From NCBI GenBank assembly GCA_965220045.1, contig OZ244803.1, positions 1,426,001-1,490,000 on the forward strand: DNA of 64,000 bases. Direction: 5' to 3'. This document shows, piece after piece, positions 34,425 through 43,231 of the stretch (position 1 is its first letter; the number at the start of each line of letters is the position of its first letter). This stretch comes from VXOZ01 sp965220045 (GTDB lineage Bacteria; Chloroflexota; UBA11872; VXOZ01). Under the pieces are notes generated by a model, which ran no database searches, was not told the origin of the DNA, and was given only the letters and a program-made list of their open reading frames with translations. A program made the translations under genes and the position numbers.

Positions 34425-34427
34425 GCC

Positions 34428-34841
34428 TTACTCCTCCGGTCCGATTGTCTTCGGTAATTGCTCTGCATTGCTCGCGGTATGCGGCGGTACGACCCAGCGG
34501 CCGACGCCGTTGCGAATCGCGTTCATCAATTCCTCGATGAGTTCTTCCTCTTCGCCGGAACGAATGGCCTCCGATACACACCCCTCGATGTGGCTCTGGA
34601 GCACGATCAAAGAGACTTCCTGCAGTCCGGCCGTAATCGCCGCCATCTGCTGGAGAATGTCCACGCAATAGCGGTCTTCAGCCACCATGCGCTGGATGCC
34701 CCGCACCTGGCCCTCGATCCGCCGCAGGCGATTGAGCAAGGCTTGCTGCTCCGCTTGATAGCGGTGTCCGTCCGGCTCCTCAGTCAACTCGGCCTCTTTG
34801 CTCAGACCTTTCGTCGCCAAAGACTCTTCAAGCGATCCCAT
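34428..34841 (-). CDS. CsoR/FrmR-family metal-sensing transcriptional repressor
   Basis: 137 residues. The DUF156 core is LLNRLRRIEGQVRGIQRMV, then RYCVDILQQMAA and LIVLQSHIEGCVSEAIRSGE. The Cys (RYC), His (SHIEGC) and Cys four residues later form the C-H-C trio used for Cu(I) in CsoR; FrmR-like formaldehyde sensors lack the last Cys. Flanking N- and C-terminal tails are longer than usual. It heads an operon with Gfo/Idh and D-threonine-aldolase-like genes, not with a copper pump. Confidence 0.9.
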   Translation of the reverse strand: MGSLEESLATKGLSKEAELTEEPDGHRYQAEQQALLNRLRRIEGQVRGIQRMVAEDRYCVDILQQMAAITAGLQEVSLIVLQSHIEGCVSEAIRSGEEEELIEELMNAIRNGVGRWVVPPHTASNAEQLPKTIGPEE

Positions 34842-35102
34842 TGCGTGTACCTATGTGCCTTCCGAACCGGGTGGCGGGCGTTTCGCTGGTTATTGTACAC
34901 CAACTTCACGCATCTGGTGAGCGCGCTCGTGCATCTGGAATAAGCGCGGCCATTGCCGCTATAATGAGCCGGACAGGTTGTGTCCTGCCCGCGTGAACGG
35001 GCTGGGCGAGCAACCGTCCATCTCACTGAAGTGCCAGCCTGGTATTGCAAAGTTTCTACCCAATACCGGTAGGCAAGCCAAACACAAAATGAGCAGAGAA
35101 AT

Positions 35103-35501
35103 ATGCCCCGGTTTTCCGTTGGCGATCGGTTCCCGGTACAACGTATTCACGTTGACTCCGAGAAGGTGCGGCAGTACCTTGCCGCCGTAGACAGTGAGAG
35201 TCCCCTCTACCGCCAAGAGAGCAGTGCCGCGCCACCGCTGGCGATTGCCGCTTGGGTCTTAGCGGGCCTCATCGAGGCCATCGGACTGCCGCCCGGTTCA
35301 GTGCACGCCACCCAGGAATTCTCTTTCATGGGAACTGCGCCGCTCGGCAGCACCCTTGATGCTGAGGCTGAAGTCGTCCAGTCCACGTCACGTGCTGGCA
35401 TGGACGTAATCGTTGTAGAGATAAAAACCGCTCATGAGAATCGGCCCGTCCTGTCCGGCCGCTCGATGCTGCTGATGCCGGCAGATGAGGAAGAAGCATG
35501 A
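35103..35501 (+). CDS. MaoC-like hydratase, N-terminal (FAS1 dehydratase-type) subunit
   Basis: 132 residues with the hot-dog fold pattern; the segments KVRQYLAAVDSESPLYRQES and VHATQEFSFMGTAPLGS resemble the non-catalytic subunit (HadA/HadC-like, FAS1_DH region) of two-part (3R)-hydroxyacyl dehydratases. The catalytic Asp-His pair is not in this protein. Its stop overlaps the start of the catalytic partner (ATGA), supporting a heterodimer. A TATAAT at 34960-34965 upstream has no clear -35. Confidence 0.8.
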   Translation: MPRFSVGDRFPVQRIHVDSEKVRQYLAAVDSESPLYRQESSAAPPLAIAAWVLAGLIEAIGLPPGSVHATQEFSFMGTAPLGSTLDAEAEVVQSTSRAGMDVIVVEIKTAHENRPVLSGRSMLLMPADEEEA

Positions 35502-35920
35502 ACGCAACGAAGCGCTGGACTGTAGGGGCTCAATTGCCAAGTAAGTCACGAACCGTGACGCTGGGGATGCTGCGCAGCTATGCGGCGGCGAGCGGCGACC
35601 ATAACCCCATTCATACCGATCCCGACTTTGCCGCTACCACGCCGTTTGAGCAGCCTATCGCCCATGGGATGCTGTTGCTGGCATATATCATGGAGATGCT
35701 GACAACCACATTTGGCGCAGATTGGATCACAACGGGACAACTCAAGGTCCGCTTCCGCAAGCCGGCGTACGTAGATAGCGCCGTGACCGCGTGGGGTACA
35801 GTCAAGAAGGTAGATGCCACGTCCGGCAGCCTTCAGATTACGGTTGGTTGCCGTGACGAAGACGGCACCGATCTCGTCACCGGAACCGCGGAAATCAAGC
35901 CTCAGAGGTCGTCCAATTAG
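35498..35920 (+). CDS. MaoC-like (R)-specific hydratase, catalytic subunit
   Basis: 140 residues. The hydratase-2 motif AASGDHNPIHTDPDFA holds the catalytic Asp and His, and FEQPIAHGMLLLAYIMEML is the central hot-dog helix. With the overlapping upstream subunit it probably forms a HadAB-like enzyme that hydrates or dehydrates (R)-3-hydroxyacyl thioesters. Whether CoA or ACP esters are used is not visible. Confidence 0.88.
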   Translation: MNATKRWTVGAQLPSKSRTVTLGMLRSYAAASGDHNPIHTDPDFAATTPFEQPIAHGMLLLAYIMEMLTTTFGADWITTGQLKVRFRKPAYVDSAVTAWGTVKKVDATSGSLQITVGCRDEDGTDLVTGTAEIKPQRSSN

Positions 35921-35923
35921 GGG

Positions 35924-35952
35924 CCGTTCGCCCTGAGCTTGTCGCAGGGTCG
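35924..35952. repeat. Interspersed repeat of the TTCGCCCTGAGCTTGTCG type
   Basis: GTTCGCCCTGAGCTTGTCGC followed by AGGGTCG, starting 4 bp after the hydratase stop. CCCTG and CAGGG form a small imperfect stem. Near-identical sequences are widespread intergenic repeats in many bacterial genomes, especially high-GC environmental lineages. Confidence 0.55.
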
Positions 35953-36061
35953 TAGCGCCGAATATTGGTTCGACAACACCTGCGCGGCCCACTCACGGTT
36001 TCGACTGCTCATTGGGCACCCACTCAGACGTGTGTATCGCAGTCTGAGTTCTTACCGTGGC

Positions 36062-37090
36062 CTACCCCGTTGCCACGGGACGCGAGCGCGCTAGCCGTTC
36101 GGCATAGTTCCGCTCATAGTATTCGCCATAGCTGCCGGACTTGATGGGGCGCCACCAGTCCTCATTGTCAACGTACCACCTGACCGTCTCCTCCAGCGCT
36201 TCCGGGAATGCATACTGCGGCTGCCAGCCGAGCGCTTCCAGGCGCGTGGAGTCCAAACTGTAGCGGTAGTCATGGCCGGGCCGGTCATCGATAAGTCGCA
36301 TCAGTGAACGGGGTTTCTCGAGGAATTCGAGAATGCTGGTAGCGAGGGTTACCGTATCTACCTCATATTCGACCCCGACGTTGTAGACTGTGCCGGGCTC
36401 TCCTCTGTACAGAGCCAGGTCGATACCCGCGCAATGGTCGAAAGCGTATATATAGTTACGTACCGCCGCGCCTTCACCGTAAATGGGCAGCGGTTCGTCA
36501 TCTATGGCGTTCGTCACAAAGACGGGCACCACCTTCTCCGGGTATTGGCGGGGGCCAATAGTATTCGCCCCACGGGTCACCACCACCGGCACACCAAAGC
36601 TGGTGAAATAGGATAAGGCCAGAAGTTCACCGCCGGCTTTGCTGGCGGAGTACGGATTACGCGGGGCCAGCCGAGACTCCTCGTCGGCAGATCCCACCGG
36701 CACGTGGCCGTAGACCTCATCCGTACTAACGTGAACTATGCGCTGCACTCCGTGCACGCGGGCCGCTTCCATGAGTACGCGGATGCCCTCCACGTTCGTC
36801 CGCACGAACGCCGCCGGATCCATAACCGAGCGGTCCACGTGACTCTCTCCGGCAAAGTTGACGAGCGCGTCGCAGCCCGCCAGCGCTTCTCCAACCGCGT
36901 CGGGATCACATATGTCAGCGTGAACGAACTGAAAGCGGTAATCACCCTCAAATGCAGCAAGATTTGCAAGGTTGCCTGCATACGTCAGTTTATCCAACGC
37001 CACGACGTAGGCCTCCGGATGCTCCGAAAGCACGTAGCGTACATAGTTGCTGCCGATGAAGCCCGCCGCGCCCGTTACCAGAATTCGCAT
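36062..37090 (-). CDS. rmlB: dTDP-glucose 4,6-dehydratase (RmlB/RfbB)
   Basis: 342 residues, extended SDR. NAD motif TGAAGFIGSNYVRY at the N-terminus, DKLTYAGNLANL typical of RmlB, HVSTDEVYGHV with the catalytic Thr-Asp-Glu, and YSASKAGGE with Tyr-Lys. It converts dTDP-glucose to dTDP-4-keto-6-deoxyglucose for rhamnose and other deoxysugars. rmlD is in the window but far away; rmlA and rmlC were not seen. Confidence 0.95.
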   Translation of the reverse strand: MRILVTGAAGFIGSNYVRYVLSEHPEAYVVALDKLTYAGNLANLAAFEGDYRFQFVHADICDPDAVGEALAGCDALVNFAGESHVDRSVMDPAAFVRTNVEGIRVLMEAARVHGVQRIVHVSTDEVYGHVPVGSADEESRLAPRNPYSASKAGGELLALSYFTSFGVPVVVTRGANTIGPRQYPEKVVPVFVTNAIDDEPLPIYGEGAAVRNYIYAFDHCAGIDLALYRGEPGTVYNVGVEYEVDTVTLATSILEFLEKPRSLMRLIDDRPGHDYRYSLDSTRLEALGWQPQYAFPEALEETVRWYVDNEDWWRPIKSGSYGEYYERNYAERLARSRPVATG

Positions 37091-37117
37091 GTCGTTAAAA
37101 TTCCTCGGTTTCTTCAG

Positions 37118-37540
37118 CTATGTTCGTCGAGGCGCATCCTTGTCCTCATCCTCTTTCACAACCCGATTGACGGCAAAACTAACCACACTGATGATGAGAG
37201 CGACAAGCACGGCAGTCAATAGAGTCGGTCGATCCGATTCTGCCAACTCGACGCCCGGCAAGAGCGTAGTGCCCAGCCAAAAGAGCAGGCCGTTCAAGAC
37301 GAGAATCCAGATGCCAAGAGTCAGAATTGTCACCGGAAACGAAATGACTTTGAGCACCGAGCCGATTACGGCATTGATCAAGGCAACTCCAACTGCGAAG
37401 ATAATCAGCGAAAGCCAATCGCCGCTGTCTGTAATCTCGACCAGGGCAAAACGGCTCGCGATGAGCACTGCGACCAGCACAGCCAAGCTACGGAGAAATA
37501 AGACACGCACGAATTTCGCTCCCGACGAGAGACTTGGCAA
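37118..37540 (-). CDS. YvlD/phage-holin-4-like membrane protein
   Basis: 140 residues with four hydrophobic helices (SLAVLVAVLIASRFALVE, WLSLIIFAVGVALINAVIG, FPVTILTLGIWILVLNGLLF, LLTAVLVALIISVVSFAVN). The order and the FPVTILTLG segment match the Phage_holin_4_2 (YvlD) family of small bacterial membrane proteins, which are chromosomal and not phage-borne in most genomes. Downstream, 27 bp away, is rmlB. Confidence 0.75.
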   Translation of the reverse strand: MPSLSSGAKFVRVLFLRSLAVLVAVLIASRFALVEITDSGDWLSLIIFAVGVALINAVIGSVLKVISFPVTILTLGIWILVLNGLLFWLGTTLLPGVELAESDRPTLLTAVLVALIISVVSFAVNRVVKEDEDKDAPRRT

Positions 37541-37608
37541 GAGTACGTCTACTCTTTCATTGTACGTTCACCGGCATTTCGGGGCACGACGTGAGTCTGG
37601 CGGATTCG

Positions 37609-38301
37609 CTATCGTTCCGAAGCGGTCTGAGACCCCTTGCGCCTCAGCAGACCCACACCCAGCGCAATGCTCCAAACCGCCCAGGCAAAATAACAGAGCC
37701 GTGAAATCAGAATCATGGTGCTCAACCGCGCTGGGTCATTGATCCCGATCACGAGGGCTACCAGCGCGATGAGCGATACCGCGGCGATCAGCCACGCACT
37801 AACCGGATGGCACGCACCGCTACTCCAAAGACCCAGGCTGAAGAGAAGAAAACCACAGGCGACCGCAAGACTCGCCAAGTGGGCTATGCTCGTCTCCGCC
37901 GTATAGACGGCGACGGCAGTCTGCACTGACGCCGCGACCTCCATTTGCGTATCGGCCATGCCGAAGTTCAATGCCTGAACGACAAACCAGCCGAAGCCTC
38001 CAATTGCCAGGAACACAAAGCCAAGCTGAGCGAGCGCAGCAGACCCGGCTTTTGCTCGAATCAGATTCAAGAGTGCAAATTGGCCGTAGAGCGAGCCGAT
38101 GAGGCCAAGCGAAATCGCTATGACCGAAAGGTTGGTGAGCAGGCGATACCGGGATAGGGCGTAGATAGTGGCAAGGGCTTCATCCATTTCCGCGCTGTTG
38201 ATGAGGATCCCACCGGGCTGAAGCACGAAAAACACAATGGCCAGGATGGGGCCGGCGATGAGAGTCAACCCACCGAGCGTTTGCTCTGACACAACTCTCA
38301 T
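37609..38301 (-). CDS. Polytopic membrane protein, DUF4386-like
   Basis: 230 residues with about six or seven hydrophobic helices (GGLTLIAGPILAIVFFVLQP first). The pattern of short loops and acidic residues around DEALATIYALSRYR resembles DUF4386-like proteins, as does the protein encoded at 9395-10138. Function unknown. It reads toward the holin-like gene with a 68-bp gap. Confidence 0.65.
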   Translation of the reverse strand: MRVVSEQTLGGLTLIAGPILAIVFFVLQPGGILINSAEMDEALATIYALSRYRLLTNLSVIAISLGLIGSLYGQFALLNLIRAKAGSAALAQLGFVFLAIGGFGWFVVQALNFGMADTQMEVAASVQTAVAVYTAETSIAHLASLAVACGFLLFSLGLWSSGACHPVSAWLIAAVSLIALVALVIGINDPARLSTMILISRLCYFAWAVWSIALGVGLLRRKGSQTASER

Positions 38302-38550
38302 TTCACTTGCCCTCCCTAGCTCGGCTCATCTCTCAAGTATGGAATTTCGTTCCTGAAGTTCACACCTGTAGAATACGCTCGGCTTGCGCTAACTTTCGGA
38401 TTCTAGACGACAACCTTGACACTAGCGCACTCCAAACTGCCATGCCCCTGTATACTAAGCGATCCAAGTCCCGTCAGCACCCTTCAATTCTTGCTATACT
38501 GGCCTTAGAGGTGCAAATCCAGGAATCCACGATGACCACGAGTAAAGCGC

Positions 38551-39048
38551 ATGTTTAAAGGCATTGACCGGTTTCTTGCCACTATCCTTGGGGTCATTTT
38601 CCTCATCGTCGTCGTTGCTGTCGTCCTCGTTTGGCGGTCGCCGGCCGAGATAGACTTGGAGTACAGTGCCGGCAGCGAGCCCGATAATGTCGTGCACAAC
38701 TACATCGTTGCTATCACCAAAGGGGATGAGCAACGCGCAAAGTCATACCTTTCGTCAGAAGTTCTTGAAGAAGTCGACGAGCGAGAGGGAGACGGCTATT
38801 CACTGGTCAGGACCCGCTCCGGGTCAAGAGAGACCGGCATTCGCATTGTCGTAGAGTTAGAGGGCATTGAAGACGGTCTGGCAACCGTGGACGTGGATAT
38901 CACGCACTTCTATTCAGACCCGTCACCAATCGGTTTGTTTGCAATTTTCGACAGCAATCAGTGGACGTCTCGGCACACGGTGCGGCTGCGCCAATTCGAC
39001 GGCGAGTGGATGATAGTCAAGCCATTCGAGTATTACATGATTTCCTAG
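38551..39048 (+). CDS. Membrane-anchored protein of unknown function, NTF2-like
   Basis: 165 residues. One N-terminal helix (FLATILGVIFLIVVVAVVLV) anchors an outer domain with an NTF2-like pattern: a helix DNVVHNYIVAITKGDEQRAK, then strands ending WTSRHTVRLRQFDGEWMIVK. A TATACT sequence lies at 38495-38500 without a fitting -35. The same-strand neighbour starts 55 bp downstream. Confidence 0.65.
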   Translation: MFKGIDRFLATILGVIFLIVVVAVVLVWRSPAEIDLEYSAGSEPDNVVHNYIVAITKGDEQRAKSYLSSEVLEEVDEREGDGYSLVRTRSGSRETGIRIVVELEGIEDGLATVDVDITHFYSDPSPIGLFAIFDSNQWTSRHTVRLRQFDGEWMIVKPFEYYMIS

Positions 39049-39103
39049 CCTATGGCTAAGCGCCCCGCTGGCTTTAGCTGCTTTTAGCATCGAGAAACCT
39101 GCA

Positions 39104-40804
39104 ATGCTTACGGTGCGACGACTCTACATTCTCGCGGCCGCCTTCGTCGGGCTGCTCCTCTTCATGCACGGCAGCAGCGAATTGCTGCGGCTTGTTTTCC
39201 TCATCATTCCGCAAGACGTTGAATTCGGCTTGGGCAGCGATTGGTGGCGAGAGCAGTTGAGTCTCAACCTCGCCATCGTTGCAGTGGGCACGCCGCTGTG
39301 GCTTGGTCATTGGCTGTGGGCGCAACGGTTGGCACGACAGGGTACTGAAGAGGCCAGTGCGCTGCGTTCCCTCTTCTTCCTTGGGGTGCTGGGCGTCACG
39401 CTCATTGAAAGCGCCTCGGCGGCTGGTGCAATCCTCTTCGTTCCCTTTGCTCGTCTCGCCGGCGGAACGTCGTCAGTGCCCGCTCTCCTTGACAATGTAG
39501 CCGAATTACTGATCTACGGGCTCTTTTGGGGTTACCACCTTCGCCAACGACCGCCTGCCCATTCCCAGACCGGAGCGGCAGCAACCATTACGCGCTGGTA
39601 CTGGTATGCTGCCTCATTTGGCAGCTTGGGAATCCTGGTGACATCACTGATACCCCTGCTATCGACGCTTCTGCAGCGATCGCCTGTCGTTGCTTCCATC
39701 GATGCCACGTGGTGGGAGCTGCCGGTCGCAAACAACCTCGCCTGGGTCATCGTAGGCAGTGTCGGCTGGACACTTCATTGGAGCGTTATTCAGAACCGGA
39801 TTAGAGAGGTGGAGAGCCCCGAACTGCTGTCGGCGCTGCGCAAAGTGTACCTTTACGTGATGGTGGGATCTGCCGCCGCCGGGGCACTCTTGGCGATCGG
39901 CCGCGTTCTCTACTTGGTCCTGCTAAACGTATTAGGCGTTGTTGAAGATCGGCTTGCATTCGTCGATGACGCGGTCTGGGTCGTGCCGGTCGGACTCGTC
40001 GCGGCCACAGGCTGGTTCTACCATCGCTACATCCTACAGCGGGACGCGGCCCTGGCTGCGGAGTTGCCCCGACAAGCGACAATTCGCCGCATCTATTCCT
40101 ACCTGCTTTCCGCAATCGGCCTATCTCTGTTGTCCGTTGGAGTTTTCGGCATACTGCGCTTGGTAATCGGCATCTTGACCGGCCAGGCGGACACGCTGGA
40201 CCTCCCTGAGAACTTTCTGGAGCGTCAACTAAGTCTGTACGTGACGCTGCTACTCGTGGGTCTCATAGCGTGGGTATGGTACTGGCGCCAGGTACAACAC
40301 CATTTGGGTGCGGATACTGACGGGGAGGAGCGCGCATCGCTCGTGCGGCGTATTTACCTCTACGCGGTGTCGGCGGCCAGTGTCATCGCGGTCGCCATCG
40401 CAATTGGCGCGCTGCTCTATGAAGCGCTGCGATCAGTGCTTGGCACGAGCGCCGGCAACGATCTGATTGACGCTCTGAACATTTACGCGAGCGTTGCGCT
40501 CATAGCCGTGGCACTGCTGTTGTACCACGTCCGATTCCTGTGGCAGGAACGCGGGATATCAACTGCGACGAGAGACGAAGAGACAGCAGCAGAAGAAGCG
40601 GTGCAAACGGCTGATGCAATTGTGTCCGAAACCGACCTCCAGAGCCTTGTCGTCACGCTGACGGGCGGCGATCTGAAGCGTGCGCTCGACCTGATTGAGG
40701 GGAGTTCTCTGCCGGAAGGAACACGACTCTCCGTCCTCGAGAGCGCACTGTCTGCCGATGAGATCCGCCGGCGGTTGCAGGACGAGCCGAGCCCGGAGCA
40801 ATAG
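39104..40804 (+). CDS. Twelve-helix membrane protein made of six DUF5671-like tandem repeats
   Basis: 566 residues. A unit of about 75 residues occurs six times: it opens with (V/I)RR(I/L)Y-type basic-aromatic start (VRRLYIL near 5, ALRSLFFLG near 83, ITRWYWYAA near 160, ALRKVYLYVM near 243, IRRIYSYLLSA near 325, VRRIYLYAVSA near 408), holds two membrane helices, and ends with a Trp/His-Gln-Arg loop (GHWLWAQRL, GYHLRQRP, HWSVIQNR, YHRYILQRD, YWRQVQHH, YHVRFLWQER). The tail (about 495-566) is acidic and soluble. It matches the DUF5671 family; function unknown. Confidence 0.8.
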   Translation: MLTVRRLYILAAAFVGLLLFMHGSSELLRLVFLIIPQDVEFGLGSDWWREQLSLNLAIVAVGTPLWLGHWLWAQRLARQGTEEASALRSLFFLGVLGVTLIESASAAGAILFVPFARLAGGTSSVPALLDNVAELLIYGLFWGYHLRQRPPAHSQTGAAATITRWYWYAASFGSLGILVTSLIPLLSTLLQRSPVVASIDATWWELPVANNLAWVIVGSVGWTLHWSVIQNRIREVESPELLSALRKVYLYVMVGSAAAGALLAIGRVLYLVLLNVLGVVEDRLAFVDDAVWVVPVGLVAATGWFYHRYILQRDAALAAELPRQATIRRIYSYLLSAIGLSLLSVGVFGILRLVIGILTGQADTLDLPENFLERQLSLYVTLLLVGLIAWVWYWRQVQHHLGADTDGEERASLVRRIYLYAVSAASVIAVAIAIGALLYEALRSVLGTSAGNDLIDALNIYASVALIAVALLLYHVRFLWQERGISTATRDEETAAEEAVQTADAIVSETDLQSLVVTLTGGDLKRALDLIEGSSLPEGTRLSVLESALSADEIRRRLQDEPSPEQ

Positions 40805-40912
40805 CTACCCCATGGCCGGTTGGGCTTCCGTGCGCCGCCAGTCTTCCCCTGCGGACCTGCACGCAGATCCTTCAGAATCGAAGCGCAATCCGGCTCGGAT
40901 TTGAGACCTCGC

Positions 40913-41968
40913 CTACACTCCGGCAGGCACGCTCGCCAGTGCCGCCACAGACTCCCGGGCGCTTGCAATCGCCGCTTCAATGTCATCAGACGTGATCTGA
41001 TGGTAGGTCACGAGACGGATACGATCTGCTGAGACCGCGCTGCACTTTACCGAGCGAGCCGCTAGTTCATCTACAAGCTGCTGTGCCTCACCCACTGAGG
41101 GATCAACATCGATATAGACCATATTGGTCTCTACGGGATCAGCAGAAATGCCCGGAATCGCACCGAGGCCTTCACCCAGGCGCTGGGCATTGGCGTGATC
41201 CTGGGGGAGCTTCTGCGGTATCGTCTCCAGGGCCACGATGCCTGCCGCCGCCAAGACGCCTGATTGACGCAAGCCGCCGCCCAACATTCGTCGGAACCGC
41301 CGGGCAGTCTCGATAAACTCCTTGGTGCCACAGACGATTGACCCAACCGGTGCGCTCAGCGCCTTGGAGAGGCAAAATGTCACAGAATCGACGTACTGCA
41401 CGACTTCCGATACAGGCACCCCGAGGGCGGCCGCGGCATTGAAAACCCGCGCGCCGTCCATGTGAACGTTTATGTCTAGTTCATCCGCCAACTCACGGAT
41501 GCCCGCCAGGGTTTCCAGCGGATACACTGCCCCGCCACCGCGGTTATTGGTATTCTCCAAGCAGATCAAGGTCGTTGGCGAAAAGGCGTCATAGGACCGG
41601 CGCAGCACACTTCTAATGCTGTCAGCCGTGAGGATGCCTTGTTCGGACGGAGCGATGCGCGGCGACGCGCCCGCTACGCAGGAGAAATCTCCCGCTTCAG
41701 TTGTGACGATATGGGCTTCGTCTGCCACGATGAACTCGTCGCCATTGCGACACTGGGTCACGAGACAGACAAGGTTGCCCTGCGTGCCGCTGGTGACAAA
41801 GAGCGCGGCCTCTTTGCCCGTAATCTCGGCGGCCATGGCTTCCAGACGATTGATTGACGGGTCTTCCCGATAGCAGTCATCGCCGACTTCGGCATTGGCC
41901 ATGGCCTCGCGCATTTCCGCCGTCGGCATGCTCACGGTATCGCTACGCAGGTCGATTGTTCGAGACAT
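40913..41968 (-). CDS. ltaE: Low-specificity L-threonine aldolase (LtaE/GntG type)
   Basis: 351-residue fold-type I PLP enzyme. Family start is IDLRSDTVSMPTAEMREAM; FVTSGTQGNLVCL, NTNNRGGGAVYP and HMDGARVFNAA surround the cofactor, and the PLP Lys is in FCLSKALSAPVGS. It cleaves L-threonine or L-allo-threonine to glycine and acetaldehyde, or related beta-hydroxy amino acids. It is monocistronic by spacing. Confidence 0.93.
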   Translation of the reverse strand: MSRTIDLRSDTVSMPTAEMREAMANAEVGDDCYREDPSINRLEAMAAEITGKEAALFVTSGTQGNLVCLVTQCRNGDEFIVADEAHIVTTEAGDFSCVAGASPRIAPSEQGILTADSIRSVLRRSYDAFSPTTLICLENTNNRGGGAVYPLETLAGIRELADELDINVHMDGARVFNAAAALGVPVSEVVQYVDSVTFCLSKALSAPVGSIVCGTKEFIETARRFRRMLGGGLRQSGVLAAAGIVALETIPQKLPQDHANAQRLGEGLGAIPGISADPVETNMVYIDVDPSVGEAQQLVDELAARSVKCSAVSADRIRLVTYHQITSDDIEAAIASARESVAALASVPAGV

Positions 41969-42047
41969 TCGATTGCTCCCTCGTTCTTGTGCTCTCTCTA
42001 AGCAAGACGACTAACCTTGCGAACCCAAGGCTCTCCGTACATAAGCG

Positions 42048-42084
42048 GGGGAACTGGGCCCGGCTTGGGCTTACTCAGTTCCCC
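42048..42084. terminator. Hairpin between the AIR-synthase-like gene and ltaE
   Basis: GGGGAACTG (42048-42056) and CAGTTCCCC (42076-42084) form a perfect 9-bp stem with a 19-nt loop. It lies downstream of the minus-strand RtcB operon and upstream of ltaE. There is no U-tract, so intrinsic termination is uncertain. Confidence 0.45.
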
Positions 42085-42204
42085 ACGTCGCCCAATTCTG
42101 TGTCTCTTTCAAGTATAGAATGCTTGCCCCCGTAACGCACACTTGCGGTCTTTGAACAATGGTTTACGAACATAGCGGTTAGCCGTTTGCATTCAGCGGC
42201 CACG

Positions 42205-43227
42205 TCAGAGATCGGCTTCCTCGCCCTCTTCGAAGAACCGTGCCAATTCGTCGCGGGGAAACGCCGGTACGTCGTGCCAATCACCGTTCACGAGCATCCG
42301 CATGCCTTGCTCAGAATCCGTCAGTCTGCCGATCGCGGCGGCAGAGATGCCTGCGTCCTTCAGCGCTGCCAAGGCAGGCAGGACGTCATTTGGTGACACA
42401 ACCGCCAGAAGTGCACCGGAGGCAAGAAGTCCGAGCGGATCCAGTTCCAGAGCCTCACAGATCGCGGCGGATTCCGGTAGAAACGGCACAGTATCGAGAT
42501 CGATCGTGAGGCCGCATGCCGCTCCTTCGGCCAGTTCAGTGAGCGCAGCGGCCAGTCCACCCTCAGTGGGATCGTGCATGGCGCGGGGACGCACGGCACG
42601 GCATAGCGCCTCAGCAGCGGGCGCCACACTAATGCCTGGATCGTCGAGATAGGTTTGGGCGCGCTTGATCGTCGCTTTCGACACGCCGCGCTGTGCCAGT
42701 TGCGCGCTCGCGTCCTGTGCGAGGATAGCCGTGCCTTCAATGGCAATGCCCTGTGTGAGCAGAACCACATCACCAGGCTGCGCGTCGGCGTTCACCACGA
42801 GCCGCTCTTTGGCGACCTCGCCCAAGAGCGTACCGGCAAGCACCGGCCGTTCCACCCCATCCGTGACTTCCGTATGTCCACCCACCAGCGTGACGCCCAA
42901 TGCATGGCACGCCTGACGAATGTCAACAAATATCTGCTGCACATCGCTTTCGGAGCAGCTTGGCGGCAGCAAGAGCGTGCCCAGAAACCAGCGCGGGCGC
43001 GCTCCCATCGTGGCCACGTCGTTGGCATTGATCTGCAGCGCATACCAGCCAATGCGATGGGCCGTAAACGTGATCGGATCGCTCTTCGCAATCAGATACC
43101 GGTCGCCGATGTCCAGCACGGCGGCATCTTCGCCAAAACGAGGCCCCACGATGACGTCGGGGTCGTCTACGGGTATATCAGCGAGTAGGTTCTTCAATAG
43201 GCCTGGCGGCAACTTCCCTTGCAGCAT
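42205..43227 (-). CDS. AIR-synthase-family protein (HypE/ThiL-like)
   Basis: 340 residues of the PurM-like ATP-binding fold. FGEDAAVLDIGDRYLIAKSD and WYALQINANDVATMGARPRW match the N-terminal half and VTLVGGHTEVTDGVERPV the nucleotide loop shared by HypE, ThiL, SelD and PurM. No HypE C-terminal cysteine was seen, and no hydrogenase genes are near. It starts 4 bp after rtcB, so it belongs to the RNA-repair-like operon. Substrate unknown. Confidence 0.8.
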   Translation of the reverse strand: MLQGKLPPGLLKNLLADIPVDDPDVIVGPRFGEDAAVLDIGDRYLIAKSDPITFTAHRIGWYALQINANDVATMGARPRWFLGTLLLPPSCSESDVQQIFVDIRQACHALGVTLVGGHTEVTDGVERPVLAGTLLGEVAKERLVVNADAQPGDVVLLTQGIAIEGTAILAQDASAQLAQRGVSKATIKRAQTYLDDPGISVAPAAEALCRAVRPRAMHDPTEGGLAAALTELAEGAACGLTIDLDTVPFLPESAAICEALELDPLGLLASGALLAVVSPNDVLPALAALKDAGISAAAIGRLTDSEQGMRMLVNGDWHDVPAFPRDELARFFEEGEEADL

Positions 43228-43231
43228 GGCA

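Noticed and set aside
37118..37540. Prophage marker from the holin-like protein
   Set aside because: This family is chromosomal and no other phage gene is near.
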